A stretch of 64,000 bases of DNA from Bolinopsis microptera (GCF_026151205.1 NC_087084.1:9885453-9949452); one strand, 5' to 3'; counted from the stretch's first letter, positions 32,620 through 43,228 are shown. Numbers and translations are program-made. The notes: a model not told the origin generated them from the sequence alone.

Positions 32620-32745
32620 GGTTCTACAGTTTTCAGAAAGGCAGGTTAACTTGGACTTGTTGTATTTGTTAGGATCGCCTCTCTTTTTTTCCTCTCGAGA
32701 CATAGGAAACAATCCTGATATGATCAACACAGAATTGATCATCGA
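32620..32745 (-). pseudogene. piggyBac fragment, junction copy
   Basis: The minus frame contains EKKRGDPNKYNKSKLTC, matching the segment just upstream of the catalytic TCDRxYTD motif in the 45.3-kb copy, but then jumps to unrelated sequence. Internal deletion. Confidence 0.5.
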
Positions 32746-33267
32746 ACTAGAGACCTAGTCATCATAGAAGAAAACCCTTCTTTGCTTCTTGTAAGCTACT
32801 TCTATGAAACCGTACAAATGCTAGCCCCTAACTTGAGTAACTAGGGAACTGTGCGCTAAATCTATCTTTAGGGAAAGGTGAGGGATACAATATGGGCTCT
32901 ATTAACTACAAGCTTTCTTTTATTGCGAGTATCAAATTATAAAGTATATGTGGTACCGCAAAAACTGCGCTACTGTTACTATGTGAATACGACGTCTTGA
33001 CTATTACCATGTTTCTTTCTGGTAAACCCTTGGTCGAATATAAATTAATTAATTTCAGGTATAAAAAGTATAATTATTCTTCTAACTATCTCTGTATCGA
33101 AATTATCTGTTTTCTCAAGAAGTGATGCGTTGTGTAAATAGAAACAATACTCTGACTGTAATATTTAAAATTAGATACTAAGTTATTTACCATGATTGAA
33201 TTATTAAGCTCCATGAGTTGTTGTAGAGTTGAAAGGACCATAGGGTGTGCTGGGATCACTAATCAAT

Positions 33268-33600
33268 TCGTGCTCGACAAATTAATAAGAATTTGTTAAA
33301 TGAAAAAATATTTAAGGTTAAATTAAATTGATATAATCGTTCGAGCCATTTGAGATCAGTAATAATGTTTTTTTTTGATAATTGTAATATAGTTTACATT
33401 ACTACTATCTTCTTTTATTGTGTTCTTTACGCTAGTTCATCTGCCACAATCTTGACATCAGAAACATTGAATTTACAGTATTCAGTGTTTCTCAACTATT
33501 TAATAGCTTTATGTTGCATTATTTTACATGAGCTCGACAAATTAATAAGGATTTTTAAAATGAACTTATAAGCAGTAATATTATCTCTATTAATTATTAT
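33268..33600. repeat. TTCGAGCCATTTAAG-family repeat
   Basis: Good copy, followed by AATGAACTTATAAGCAGTAATATT, the junction also seen at 46130. Confidence 0.75.
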
Positions 33601-33785
33601 TCTATTCTAAACTACTATTCCGAGTCAAACTCACACTTGATCGGGTTCATAGCTCCTTTGATTATGCTATCTACAAGCATCATGCAAAGTGCGACGTCCA
33701 AAAATCTTAGACTAACAGGATGTTCCTTACAGTGCTTTTCTAAGTCTTCTTTGACTATACCTGGTCGACAAAGCGAACACTGACC
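33600..33785 (-). repeat. Harbinger Myb-like fragment repeat, copy at 38700-38935 and 46190-46330
   Basis: On the minus strand the CCGAGTCAAACTCACACTTGA stretch encodes MNPVKCEFDSE, as in the Harbinger accessory protein at 23.2 kb. It joins a segment with the AAGTGCGACGTCCAAAAATC motif and the Cys-containing peptide QCSLCRPGIVKEHPVSL (best read at 46.2-46.3 kb). Confidence 0.65.
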
Positions 33786-34140
33786 TCTCTATACGATAAT
33801 TAAAAAAGGAAGAAATTACCCTTCCATACAGACGGTGATATATTGGCTAATAGTCATGATTAGGTTTCAGATCTCAAGATCCGTGATGCTCCCTATTAAA
33901 CACTAAAATATTATTAAGTAAACTTTCTCCTTCCTTCTTTCTCCCTCTTCCAATTGCGGTATTGATTTTACAAGATATTAATGTGAGCGTCACAGTGGAT
34001 ATTGAGGCAAGACAAATCCTAGCTCTTCTTTAAATTCTCCAATCTGTTTTTAACTTAAAATAATTACTAATAATTTTGCTATTTTAATCAATATATTAAG
34101 GCAATCGATATTATTTTTACGCAGAACATTTTTCGTGTGA
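33785..34140. repeat. Zinc-finger cassette flank (left part)
   Basis: Shared with 15540-15700, 46590-46920 and 49150-49370: CTTTCTCCTTCCTTCTTTC, GAGCGTCACAGTGGATATT, TTCTCCAATCTGTTTTTAAC. Confidence 0.8.
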
Positions 34141-34143
34141 CTC

Positions 34144-34545
34144 TTATTCGACGTGTAAGTTTGCCCCTATGAGCAAAGTTCTCGTTGCATAGGTCACACA
34201 GATATCGTCTTTGGTTTTAACTTGACTGTTGAGTCTATGTTTATCTGTGTAGCCGCGACCACACTTCGCACAATAGTGCACTGGTCGACCCGCTCGAGCT
34301 CTGTGAGATGTTCTCACATGCTTGCGGAGATTTGCGGCGCAGCTGTACTGTTTCCCACAAATCTCGCACACCTGTCCATCCGGGATCGCTGTCATGATGG
34401 CCACCTCTTCGTGGTGAACTACAAGTTCGGGCCCCTCGACTTCCTCCTGCAGCTGCCTGACTTCTTGCACCAGGCATTCTGTTTGCTTAATAGGAACTTT
34501 GTTTTCATATTGTCACAATTTGACTTCTTGGACCCGGCATTGATT
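34144..34545 (-). pseudogene. C2H2 zinc-finger cassette, copy 2, with coiled-coil leader
   Basis: The frame is open from about 34520 upstream of the listed ATG. It starts with a heptad-like leader (VPIKQTECLVQEVRQLQEEV), then VVHHEEVAIMTAIPDG and finger 1 intact (CEICGKQYSCAANLRKHVRTSH). Finger 2 keeps its Cys pair (CAKCGRGYTDKHRLNS) but both His are replaced (Q and K). A small deletion in the linker pushes finger 3 (CDLCNENFAHRG) into another frame. The leader abuts a pogo fragment; a stop separates them, so no fusion protein is shown. Confidence 0.65.
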
Positions 34546-34549
34546 GTGT

Positions 34550-35215
34550 TAGCTAAATATGTATTGTGTTTGCTAATTTGTGTTTGTCTTGTTGACGCTG
34601 CATGATCATGCCTTCGACGTATTTTCGGGCTTTCTAAGAACCAACTCTGGATTCCGTCGTAAAAAACCATAGAGCCAGTGGTATCCGGCCATCTTTGTTT
34701 CCTTGTTAAACTTATGTTTGAAACAATTTCGTTCAGCCAGCTTGTAAGCGAGTCTCCGAACATCTGTATAAGTAAGTCCAAACATGCATTCCTCCATTAG
34801 AAGAATGTGGTTCTTCAAGTTATTCTCCATTTCTAAAGGAAGAGAGGTTCTTTCATTTCCCATAACCCGCTTACTTCTACATGCAACCTTGTTTTCTCCT
34901 TTGAATCATCTTTCTAAGGTAGTTTTTGGACCGTTAAATAATGAAAAAATTAAATAGTGCTGCAGCTTTTAGCCACACTCTTTCTCCTCAATCTCCATGT
35001 TGACGCCTTCACTATTACCAGGTTTCTTTCTGGTAAACACTTGGTTGAGTATAAATTAATAAATTTCAGGTATATAAAGTATTATTATTCTTCTAACTAA
35101 CTCTGCATAATCGACATTATCTGTTTCCTCAAGAAGTGTGGCATTATGTAAATAGGAGCACTTCATGGTTGAGGTGAATGCATTTCGCTTTGCAACTTCT
35201 TAATATATCCGTCGA
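34550..35215 (-). pseudogene. pogo/Tigger-like transposase N-terminus, copy A
   Basis: Matches 57300-57958. The minus frame includes GNERTSLPLEMENNLKNHIL, MFGLTYTDVRRLAYKLAERN and MAGYHWLYGFLRRNPEL, i.e. the second (CENP-B type) helix-turn-helix region. An 11-bp insertion near 34935 breaks the link to the psq-type first helix-turn-helix. No DDE domain follows. Confidence 0.75.
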
Positions 35216-35699
35216 CTTTCTGTCTGCAAGTAAGGAATTCTGGTGCAGAAATCATGTTCATCGTTGCATCTTGCTCGATGAGGTATCTATTTATCCTTAA
35301 AAATATGCTCTTAACATGCCTCGTGACTACGTCACTCGACTACCTCGTGCTAGTGCCGTACCATAAGTTACAATTAGACACCAGATTCACACGGTCTCGA
35401 GATTTTGAAACTTGCATTTGTTGATGCTCTCTTCACACTGATGGTCATGGTGGTACTCTGAGTTTTATATGAAACTTATGACAAGTATTAATTAATAAGC
35501 ACAAAGAGTAATAAAAGTTATAAATATAAACATGATTATTATATAATTATATAATATGATTAATTAATTAATTGTACATGATAGATTTTATGACAGAGAA
35601 TTAATCGAATTGATGAACTAAGAATTGTAGGTTAATTTATATCTGGAACTGGAGGATAACCAATTAAAACAAGTACGTAAATAAGAATAGTAAAAATAA

Positions 35700-36010
35700 G
35701 TCTATTACTAGCTAGTAGTAGTAGTAATAGTGAACTTATTCTCTTTGGTGGCAGTCTTTCCTCCGTGATAGCTCTATCCAAGTCTGTAATATGTGACGTG
35801 GTCAACGTCACATTACAGAGTTGGTTCAGTTGAACCAGGCTTCTTTGCGGGAACCTCATCCAGGCAGTATGAACATCCTGAAATGAAGAAGAGTAAAGAA
35901 ACAATAACAATAATAGTGGCTATCTTTGTTGGATCCCAAATTGGACAAAGAGTTAAGCCGGACACAACAGCTCCATACCTCGAACTTTGTAGCTTCAACT
36001 ATGGTTAACC
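35700..36010 (-). repeat. 270-bp repeat with conserved coding peptide, copy of 55200-55505
   Basis: Near-identical to 55200-55505. On the minus strand both encode MRFPQRSLVxLNQLCNVTLT and HITDLDRAIxxERLPP, with a stop in the 55-kb copy. A palindromic GTGACGTGGTCAACGTCAC lies inside. Its end also recurs at 59395-59460. Unrecognised transposon protein. Confidence 0.7.
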
Positions 36011-36214
36011 GTGAAACGTATCATGAATTAATCTCGTGATAATTCTAAAACAATAACATGGCAAACGGTCACGAACAAACCTTTATTCTGATTAGAACTT
36101 TCTACATGCTAACGTATTTGACTCTTAAAAGCAATAGAATGAAAGGGTGAAGTTCCTTATACGAACATTATGTTTATCGATCACATGCTTTATAGTTGTT
36201 AGTAAGCCGCTTAC

Positions 36215-36701
36215 GAAAATTCAATGCACACAGTTCTACTTGAGTCGCTTGCTGCCTCTCTTTGCAGACGTTTTACTGTAAGTGATGATGCAGTGAGTCT
36301 AGCTAAATGGGTTTGTTTATGAGCGAACCTGTGACCGCCTTCCGCTCTGTATTTCTCCAAGATTTTCTTAAAGAACGGTTCAGCAACAATCAGTGGCGGC
36401 CCATTAAGCTTTAAAAACAGGATTTCCAGGATTTCTTGAGCATTGATCGCATGCTCTTGAATGTTTGCTTCCCTGAAATGATCGTACAGCGGTACCTGAT
36501 TTTCAGTGCTTGCTTTGTTGAGTGTTCTATCAGAGGGACCCCCTACAAGTTGGCTGAAAGCACTGGCTGGAGCCGAACCAAATGTTAGTACAGCCTTTTT
36601 AGGGTTGCTGAAACTACTTTTACATGAGGTTATGTCTTTCCTTTTGATCTGATTGCCACATTCTTAACTGAACCTGTTAAAAACCGGTGGTCTTTTAATG
36701 C
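36215..36701 (-). pseudogene. Uncharacterised gene split by a hAT-type insertion
   Basis: A minus-strand frame without ATG is open for about 145 codons to a stop at 36215 (VLTFGSAPASAFSQLVGGPS, EHAINAQEILEILFLKLNGP, HKQTHLARLTASSLTVKRLQ). The upstream part, in another frame because of an indel in an AAAAGG run near 36640, is ALKDHRFLTGSVKNVAIRSK. It continues across the 36710-38000 insertion into TDKADKIAAVFGLKADDFTD at 38009-38090. Coding-like throughout. The family is unknown. The insertion and the frameshift show it is dead. Confidence 0.55.
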
Positions 36702-36709
36702 ATCTATTG

Positions 36710-38000
36710 TAGGCTATCCACTCCGATAATCGGAACCGATAATTATCTCCGATAATTCGTTAAAAAAAGTTATCTGTTTATCTAGATAAAACGTATTTTT
36801 ATCGGTATAAAAATTCACTACATATTACCGAAAATACTGCCACAATACCGTAAAATTGTAAAGAAATATTAGTGTTTTTGCCTTCCCAAGTAATCCAAGA
36901 AACAGTCCCAAACGTCTTTTAGTATGATAGAAGAGGTAGTTCACTTAGATGTGAGCTTAAGACGTTTATTTACATTTGTATACCTATGGAACTGTAGAAC
37001 TGTATGAACTGTAGAAATCTAGAGAAGGTTATTGACATTGTTCTCTTGAGGGTGCTGGCGTTTTACCTTACAACCATGCTGGAGACGGGAACGAGCATGT
37101 TACTGTTACCAAGAGTCAAAAATACCAGCAGGGCACTCAATTGAATTCCGTAAGTGTTCTGGGCGTGAAACATTGTCTTCAGGAGAAGGAATTTAATCTG
37201 TTGCTCCAAGTTATCAACAGGATAAGAAAACGGTTCACTGAATCACTTTAAATGCTTTACTGTTTCGAGGAGAATTGGTATTTGGTGCACTACTGTTCTC
37301 AGGAGAAGGAAACCCTTGGTCTACTGTTTTGAAGAGAACTGGTGCACTACTGTTCTCAGGAGAAGAAAACCGGTAGTCTATTGTTTCGAAGAGAACTATT
37401 GCGTTACTGTTCTCAGGAGAAGAAAACCGGTGGTCTACTGTTTTGAAGAGAACTAGTGCGTTACTGTTCTCAGGAGAAGAAAACCGGTGGTCTACTGTTT
37501 TGAAGAGAACTATTGCGTTACTGTTCTCAGGAGAAGGAAACCAGTGGTCTACTGTTTTGAAGAGAACTAGTGCGTTACTGTTCAGTGTTCTCAGGAGAAG
37601 AAAACCGGTAGTCTACTTACTGTTTTGAAGATAACTAGTGCGTTACTGTTCTCAGGAGAAGAAAACCGTTGGTCTACTGTTTTGAAGAGAACTGGTACAC
37701 TACTGTTCTTAGGAGAAGAAAACCGTTGGTCTACTGTTTTGAAGAAAACTGGTGTACTTCTGCTCCCCGGAGAAGAAAACTAATGCTCTAATATTTTCAA
37801 AAGAAAGGAAGTGGTTCTTTAGCAAGATTACTGGTAAACAGTAATAAAAGTCGACAATTAGTTTTTGCGAAATTTGGAAAACATTTTGGCTTTGGCCTTC
37901 AGCAGAAAAATTATCGGTTTTATCGGTTTTATCTAGATAAAACCTAAATCTTTATCTGTTTATCTAGATAAAAAATTTCATACCGATAATGGATAGCCTA
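36710..38000. mobile_element. 1,291-bp hAT-type non-autonomous element carrying a minisatellite
   Basis: Flanked by ATCTATTG at 36702-36709 and 38001-38008 (8-bp duplication, a hAT signature). The ends TAGGCTATCCA and TGGATAGCCTA are exact inverted repeats. Both ends carry subterminal ATCTAGATAAA and TTATCGG motifs. No transposase is encoded. The reading frame across the target site is restored if the element and one 8-bp copy are ignored, which supports the boundaries. Confidence 0.88.
37257..37790 (+). repeat. 57-bp minisatellite, about nine units
   Basis: Consensus unit: TACTGTTTTGAAGAGAACTA, then GTGCGTTACTGTTCTCAGGA, then GAAGAAAACCGGTGGTC. Because 57 is a multiple of three, a 61-codon frame appears across part of it, but two units carry extra bases (CAGTGTT and CTTA), so it is not conserved as protein. 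Confidence 0.93.
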
Positions 38001-38008
38001 ATCTATTG

Positions 38009-38125
38009 CCGCATCAGTGAAATCGTCGGCTTTCAGACCAAACACAGCAGCGATTTTATCAGCTTTATCCGTTCTTCCCGTTCTTCCTGTTCTTTGCTTT
38101 TGGAGGTACTCTGACAAGGTAATAA
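38009..38125 (-). pseudogene. Upstream part of the split gene
   Basis: The minus frame reads GGLITLSEYLQKQRTGRTG then RTDKADKIAAVFGLKADDFT and meets the insertion. It is in frame with, but separated by a stop from, the Penelope RT fragment upstream. Confidence 0.5.
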
Positions 38126-38129
38126 GACC

Positions 38130-38698
38130 CCCACTTCAATTCTTGACCCATGCAAAACCACTTTCATATATTGAAATATACGGACACTTACTGTGTTTAA
38201 AGGCTAAATTAACGACATCTTTAAGAGCTACTTTGATCTCATCATGTCTAGGCTTAGTGTACAAAGTCGAAAAGTCATAGGTTTGGACATTACGAGCCCT
38301 ATCAGACTCCATATAGTTATTAAAACAATCTAAAATAGGTGCATTATTGTCGATAATCCAATTACGCTTAATCCCAGTCACTTTAAACAGCATGTGTGAA
38401 TAACTACAAATTTGACTGTAGACAGCTCTTCAAGTCCAAGAGTAAGGTGCTGTGCAATTGGTTTAACTGTACAGCAAGCGTAAAACACTGCAAACCGCTG
38501 AGAAAACTTGGGTTTATGGAATTTAGGGAAAAGTACTATATGGGGTAAAACATCGTCCTTATTCGTATCATCAATATTTAACACATCCTTCATAAAAGAT
38601 TTATGTATCTTACAAATCTCCTGGGTATTAGATTTCGTGATATGAGAATATGAAATAGAATTAGTCATACATTCATTAGCGTCCGCTAACCGGCGCAA
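38130..38698 (-). pseudogene. Penelope-like reverse transcriptase, fingers region
   Basis: Two overlapping minus frames. 38698-38378 has PHIVLFPKFHKPKFSQRF (LPKxHKxP-type fingers motif) and PIAQHLTLGLEEL. 38393-38136 has GIKRNWIIDNNAPILDCFNN and VQTYDFSTLYTKPRHDEIKV (TYDFSTLYTxxPHxxL, the first palm Asp). A frameshift near 38385 separates them. It ends at GFAWVKN with no YxDD. It may be the same family as the fragment at 20.5-20.9 kb. Confidence 0.8.
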
Positions 38699-40454
38699 TT
38701 CTTGTTAAAATGAACTTATAAGCATATTATCTCTATTAATTATCATGCTATTCTAAACTACTATTCCGAGTCAAACTCGCACTTGACCAGGTTCATAGCT
38801 CCTTTGATTATGCTCTCTACAAGCATCATGCAAAGTGCGACGTTCAAAAATCTTAGACTTACAGGATGTTCCTTACAGTGCTTTTCTAACTTCTAAGTCT
38901 TCTTTGACTATACCTGGTCGACTAAGGGAACACTGACCTTTAAAAAAAAGATTAATTTCGGCAAGCTTGTAATCGAACAACAAATGTTGAGCACCGTCCA
39001 TTGACAGAACAATGAACATAAACATGTAATATGTCATGTTTTGGAAAGTACAATGATTATCTACAATATGTTATAGATGGAAACTGTTAAGGGGGGGGGG
39101 GGGGGGGGGGGGGGGGCCAATGGATATTTTTTTGTGAAACTTGATTTCGAGATAGCAGTTGACCAACAAACTAGGACCAGTGACCGAACTTTTGAGGGGG
39201 TCCCTGACCCTAACCGCCAAACGGTGCCTGCGGGGCAGCCACGCCCATATTTGGTCCAAATTAGGCCCAATTTAGCCAAATACCCTGAACATGCCCAAAA
39301 CCCAAATTTTAGGTGCTCTACTTGTAGCTAGTGGTCTCCTGAACTGTATATGAAATTTCATCAAGATTGGACAAAAAATGACTGAGTTATGAGCCAAAAA
39401 CCATATGCCCATATTTGGGCATACGCACCAAATTTGGTAGATTTCGTCCCATAAATTGGTCAAATATCAATATTTTTCAATGAAACTTACTTTATATGAA
39501 AGGTAAGCCTAAACTACATATTCTCTGTAAGTTATAGCTTTATATCTGTTTAAATGTGGATACTAAGGCGAAAAGACCACAAAAAATGAACTAAATTGCC
39601 CATATCTTGGTTCGCGATATTCGCGGAATTGATCTCATTAAAATTGTAACAACTCAATCAGTTTTCAAAATTTTTCCATGAAATTTTCGGAATCGACTCG
39701 AAATCGCATTTCCACCTTAGTTTGAGAACAGATTTTTGATTTAGGCCTCCAAAAAAATTTGGCGGCTAAATTCCAAAATTTTCCCGGAGAAATTCAGAAT
39801 TTGGCCGCCAAATTTTTTTTGAGGCCTTAATCAAAAATCTGTTCTCAAACTAAGGTGGAAATGCGATTTCGAGTCGATTCCGAAAATTTTATGGACAAAT
39901 TTTGAAAACTGATTGAGTTGTTACAATTTTAATGAGATCAATTCCGCGAATATCGCGAACCAAGATATGGGCAATTTAGTTCATTTTTTGTGGTCTTTTC
40001 GCCTTAGTATCCACATTTAAACAGATATAAAGCTATAACTTACAGAGAATATGTAGTTTAGGCTTACCTTTCATATAAAGTAAGTTTCAGTGAAAAATAT
40101 TGATATTTGACCAATTTATGGGACGAAATCTACCAAATTTGGTGCGTATGCCCAAATATGGGCATATGGTTTTTGGCTCATAACTCAGTCATTTTATGTC
40201 CAATCTTGATGAAATTTCATATATACGAGTTCAGGAGACCACTAGCAACAAGTAGAGCACCTAAAATTTGGGTTTTGGGCATGTTCAGAGTATTTGGCTA
40301 AATTGGGCCTAATTTGGACCAAATATGGGCGTGGCTGCCCCGCGGGCACCGTTTGGCGGTTTGGGTCCGGGACCCCCTCAAAAGTTCGGTCACTGGTCTT
40401 AGTTTGTTGGTCAACTGCTATCTCGAAATCAAGTTTCACAAAAAAATATCCATT

Positions 40455-40485
<31 letters not shown>

Positions 40486-40960
40486 CTTAATTCAGTAAAT
40501 GAGAAGATTCAATAACACACGTTGAATAAGGTTAAAGATAGAGATCAATAGATATACAAGTCATTATACAAAAGCCCCACGGCTACAGACGAAGTCAAAT
40601 TCATATACAGACACATAAAATACAATAGAAGAATATGGAGTTCACAGAAACTGTAACTTTTACCGTTTAGTTGTTTGCGCTTTCCATGTTTATAAACTCG
40701 TCGCCATTGTTGTATTTTTGGTAGACACTTCAAAGTGATACACTGTTTATCTTGTCAGCTAAGTAATCCCAAAACCCAGGTTTAGAACATCCTGAATATT
40801 AAACATTAATAATATAATAACTTGATAAATGTATTCCTGGTGAGGAGTGAGGCCTGAGTTTCTTTACCGGTATGGGCTCTTGCTATTTTGCCAGTCATTC
40901 CATCTCTCCTTCTCCGTCAGTCCTAATCCCATTGTATGTTTATATAGTACTCCAAATCCT
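38690..40960. repeat. Repeat copy A, split by the palindromic element
   Basis: 38693-38770, 38975-39090 and 40487-40760 correspond to 42135-42200, 42930-43043 and 43044-43181 plus 44464-44735. Relative to copy B it lacks the C2H2 gene block and the Penelope insertion, and carries the 39091-40486 palindrome. Confidence 0.85.
39091..40486. mobile_element. 1,396-bp palindromic element with G26/C30 caps and TTAA duplication
   Basis: Starts with 26 G and ends with 30 C. The two ~685-bp arms are near-perfect inverted copies (CCAATGGATATTTTTTTGTG on the left, its complement on the right) meeting around 39770-39800 with a spacer of about 20 bp. TTAA lies at 39087-39090 and 40487-40490. Repeat copy B has the empty site with a single TTAA at 43040-43043. 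TTAA duplication is known for piggyBac and Kolobok transposons. Neither arm encodes a protein: the short ORFs are mirror images of each other. Confidence 0.95.
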
Positions 40961-41099
40961 CCGCCCATCCACCGTTATCCTGGCCCTCCTGATAACTAAA
41001 CGACAATTCAACTATTAGTTCATGCAGGTAAAATCGATGGAATCATAAGTCATTGATTTGTTTTCTAGAGGGTGCCATTTTCAATCTATATGATTTTAA

Positions 41100-41500
41100 T
41101 ATCAATTATATTCTCATATCCAAGTTGGCATGATGATGACCTCTAAGGATAAACAGAATTCACGAAAAAATTTGGTTGCCCCACATATTATAGACTAGTG
41201 TGCCCCACAAAATATAGGTTGTTAAAATTAGCTTAAATAGAAGAGGTAAACAACTTTTATTGATCAGAAGGAACTTCTTTGTATAAAATAACTCAATAAA
41301 CAATAAGAAATGTTAATATAAACTCAGCTAAATCAAATTTTTCACTGCCCCACAAAATATAGGTTGTCAAGTTTGAGTACAAAATATGATATCTTTAATC
41401 AGTCTTTACATCACTTTACATCCGTTTGTAAAATCATAATAAAATCAGTTTAAATCAATATTAAAAATCAGTTTAAATCAGTTTAAATCGTTATTATTTA
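41100..41500. other. No gene; short direct repeats
   Basis: GCCCCACAAAATATAGGTTGT occurs at 41202 and 41347, and CAGTTTAAATC-type motifs are tandem near 41450-41490. AT-rich otherwise. Confidence 0.6.
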
Positions 41501-41524
41501 GTACAATTAATTAAGTTTTTTAAA

Positions 41525-41788
41525 TCACATGTTTCCTACAAATTCTTGGTGCCATTTGGCCCGGTCACAGTCTTTGATGGTATCAAAATACCTTTGGACA
41601 TTCTTAAGGTTTTCCACTTTCCATTTTTTTGTGCGGAACACAGGCAGCATCGTCAGGGGGCCACCAAAAACATCCTGTATGGGAAAGGTATGTACGTCTC
41701 TCTGCCCCTCGTATTCCTCCAGTGTGTCTCCAGTCCCCACGTAGGGCTTAAGGCAGTCGAGTGTACAATATATAAGTATATAATTCAA
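41525..41788 (-). CDS. Uncharacterised ORF fragment
   Basis: An 87-codon frame, coding-like from residue 9: LDCLKPYVGTGDTLEEYEGQ, DVFGGPLTMLPVFRTKKWKV, then YFDTIKDCDRAKWHQEFVGN. Its 5' end abuts the piggyBac-type A-rich unit at 41770, so the true N-terminus is lost. Not recognised. Confidence 0.4.
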   Translation of the reverse strand: MNYILIYCTLDCLKPYVGTGDTLEEYEGQRDVHTFPIQDVFGGPLTMLPVFRTKKWKVENLKNVQRYFDTIKDCDRAKWHQEFVGNM

Positions 41789-42140
41789 GTTTTTGCTAAT
41801 AATTGTAATTTTAAACCTACCACCGTGTTTTGATCCTCTGGTATGATAAACACCAAATTGATAAACACAGTGTGGCTGTTTTCGTGTTTTCCCTTGTTGT
41901 GTGTCAAGAATGTAATACCATACAATTCTTCATGAGTGATAGCCCTTATTCCAATCCTAAGTCAAAGTAGGACTTTTTCCACCTGAATGAGTCAGCGTAC
42001 ATTGTTTTACCCCACTCTGATGGATTGCTTAGTTGGACGACAGTATGGCTGTTCGCCCTTGTGGTGCCCAGAATGTAATTCCACACGCAGTGTTTCCATT
42101 TGTTGGATTTCGCCTTGGTACTGTTTCGACTGAACCGGCG
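41770..42140 (-). pseudogene. piggyBac transposase C-terminal fragment, copy 3
   Basis: The minus frame 42143-41946 reads FSRNSTKAKSNKWKHCVWNY then GTTRANSHTVVQLSNPSEWG. It is the best-preserved copy of this block and is joined directly to repeat copy B at 42135. Confidence 0.6.
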
Positions 42141-42192
42141 CAATTCTTGTTAAAATGAACTTATAAGCCTATTATCTCTATTAATTATTATT

Positions 42193-42990
42193 CTATTCTA
42201 AACTACTACATGTTTGGACAAAATAATCCGTCGAGAAGAAGCACTTTATCACGTTTTGCAACTTCGGTTTCAAGTTCTGTCCTTTCACCATTAAGGTGGC
42301 TTGATGAAAAGTCTTCTTAAACTGTTGATACTCTGTAAGAAGATTTTCTGGTGAAGTTTTCTCTGATACTTTTTCTGGTAGCAGGCCAATGACATTGTAG
42401 AACTGAGTATTCTTTATTGACACGAAGTTTTTAAACTCAAATGTAGTTAACCTTCGTTGCAACTCTTTTCCCTTGTGAGCCAATTGATAGTGCTTCGTTA
42501 TTTGGGATAAGTTCATTATCCGGGCAGAACAATGGGCACAAATATAGATAGGATCCGATTTATCTATAAACTCCGTACACAGATCATTCAGTAAGGCAGA
42601 GCCTTCAGCAATCAGTTCACCTTGTCGAGGTCTTTCCTCAAACTGTTTCACAATACTGTGAACCAAGGCTGTGATAATTCTCTGGTGTTCCGCCGACTGG
42701 GGCTCCTTTGGTGTAATACTTTTAACAACGCTCCTCAATGTTCTGGTCGGAGGAATAATGACATCGTCTGCACTGTCCGGACTTTTCTGATAAAAATAGT
42801 TGGGTAGATGCTTCTTCTCAAAACAAGTTTTTAACAGCTGGACACCATTACTGTAGTCGTTGAGACTTGTACTATCCCGCTGAAAGAAAACAGACAGTAT
42901 ACTAAGAATGTCACGGATGAAAGAGACTAACAACAAATGTTGAGCACCGTCCATCGACAGAACAATGAATATTAACATGTAATATGTCAT
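42193..42990 (-). CDS. C2H2-finger protein of unknown family
   Basis: The longest open frame in the window, 265 codons. The first ~20 residues come from the flanking repeat, so the real start may lie near KSFIRD-type sequence further in. One intact C2H2 finger sits at about residues 150-171 (CAHCSARIMNLSQITKHYQLAH, C-x2-C-x12-H-x4-H). The rest is mixed charged sequence (TRTLRSVVKSITPKEPQSAE, LLTEYQQFKKTFHQATLMVK) with no known domain. Being within a repeat and beside other elements, it is probably transposon-encoded. The intact frame suggests recent arrival. Confidence 0.55.
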   Translation of the reverse strand: MTYYMLIFIVLSMDGAQHLLLVSFIRDILSILSVFFQRDSTSLNDYSNGVQLLKTCFEKKHLPNYFYQKSPDSADDVIIPPTRTLRSVVKSITPKEPQSAEHQRIITALVHSIVKQFEERPRQGELIAEGSALLNDLCTEFIDKSDPIYICAHCSARIMNLSQITKHYQLAHKGKELQRRLTTFEFKNFVSIKNTQFYNVIGLLPEKVSEKTSPENLLTEYQQFKKTFHQATLMVKGQNLKPKLQNVIKCFFSTDYFVQTCSSLE

Positions 42991-43228
42991 GTTTTGGAAA
43001 GTACAATGATTATCTACAATATGTTATAGATGGAAACTGTTAATTCAGTAAATGAGAAGATTCAATAACACACGTTGAATAAGGTTAAAGATAGAGATCA
43101 ATAGATATACAAGTCGTTATACAAAAGCCCCACGGCTACAGACAAAGTCAAATTCATATACAGACACATAAAATACAATAGATTTTTTAGATATCATTGA
43201 GCATAAGCAGTGATACAACGTATCTCGG

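Noticed and set aside
34419-34781. Fusion protein of pogo transposase with zinc fingers
   Set aside because: The apparent 120-codon join runs through the wrong frame of both parts, and a stop separates the correct frames.
37443-37628. Plus-strand 61-codon repetitive ORF
   Set aside because: It is the 57-bp minisatellite, open only because 57 is divisible by three. Other units shift the frame.
37257-37790. Possible CRISPR-like array
   Set aside because: Units are contiguous without variable spacers, in eukaryotic DNA.
39061-40515. Mirror-image ORFs with Pro- or Gly-runs in the palindrome
   Set aside because: They are the two arms read on opposite strands, and the Pro/Gly runs are translations of the G and C caps. 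There is no independent coding evidence.
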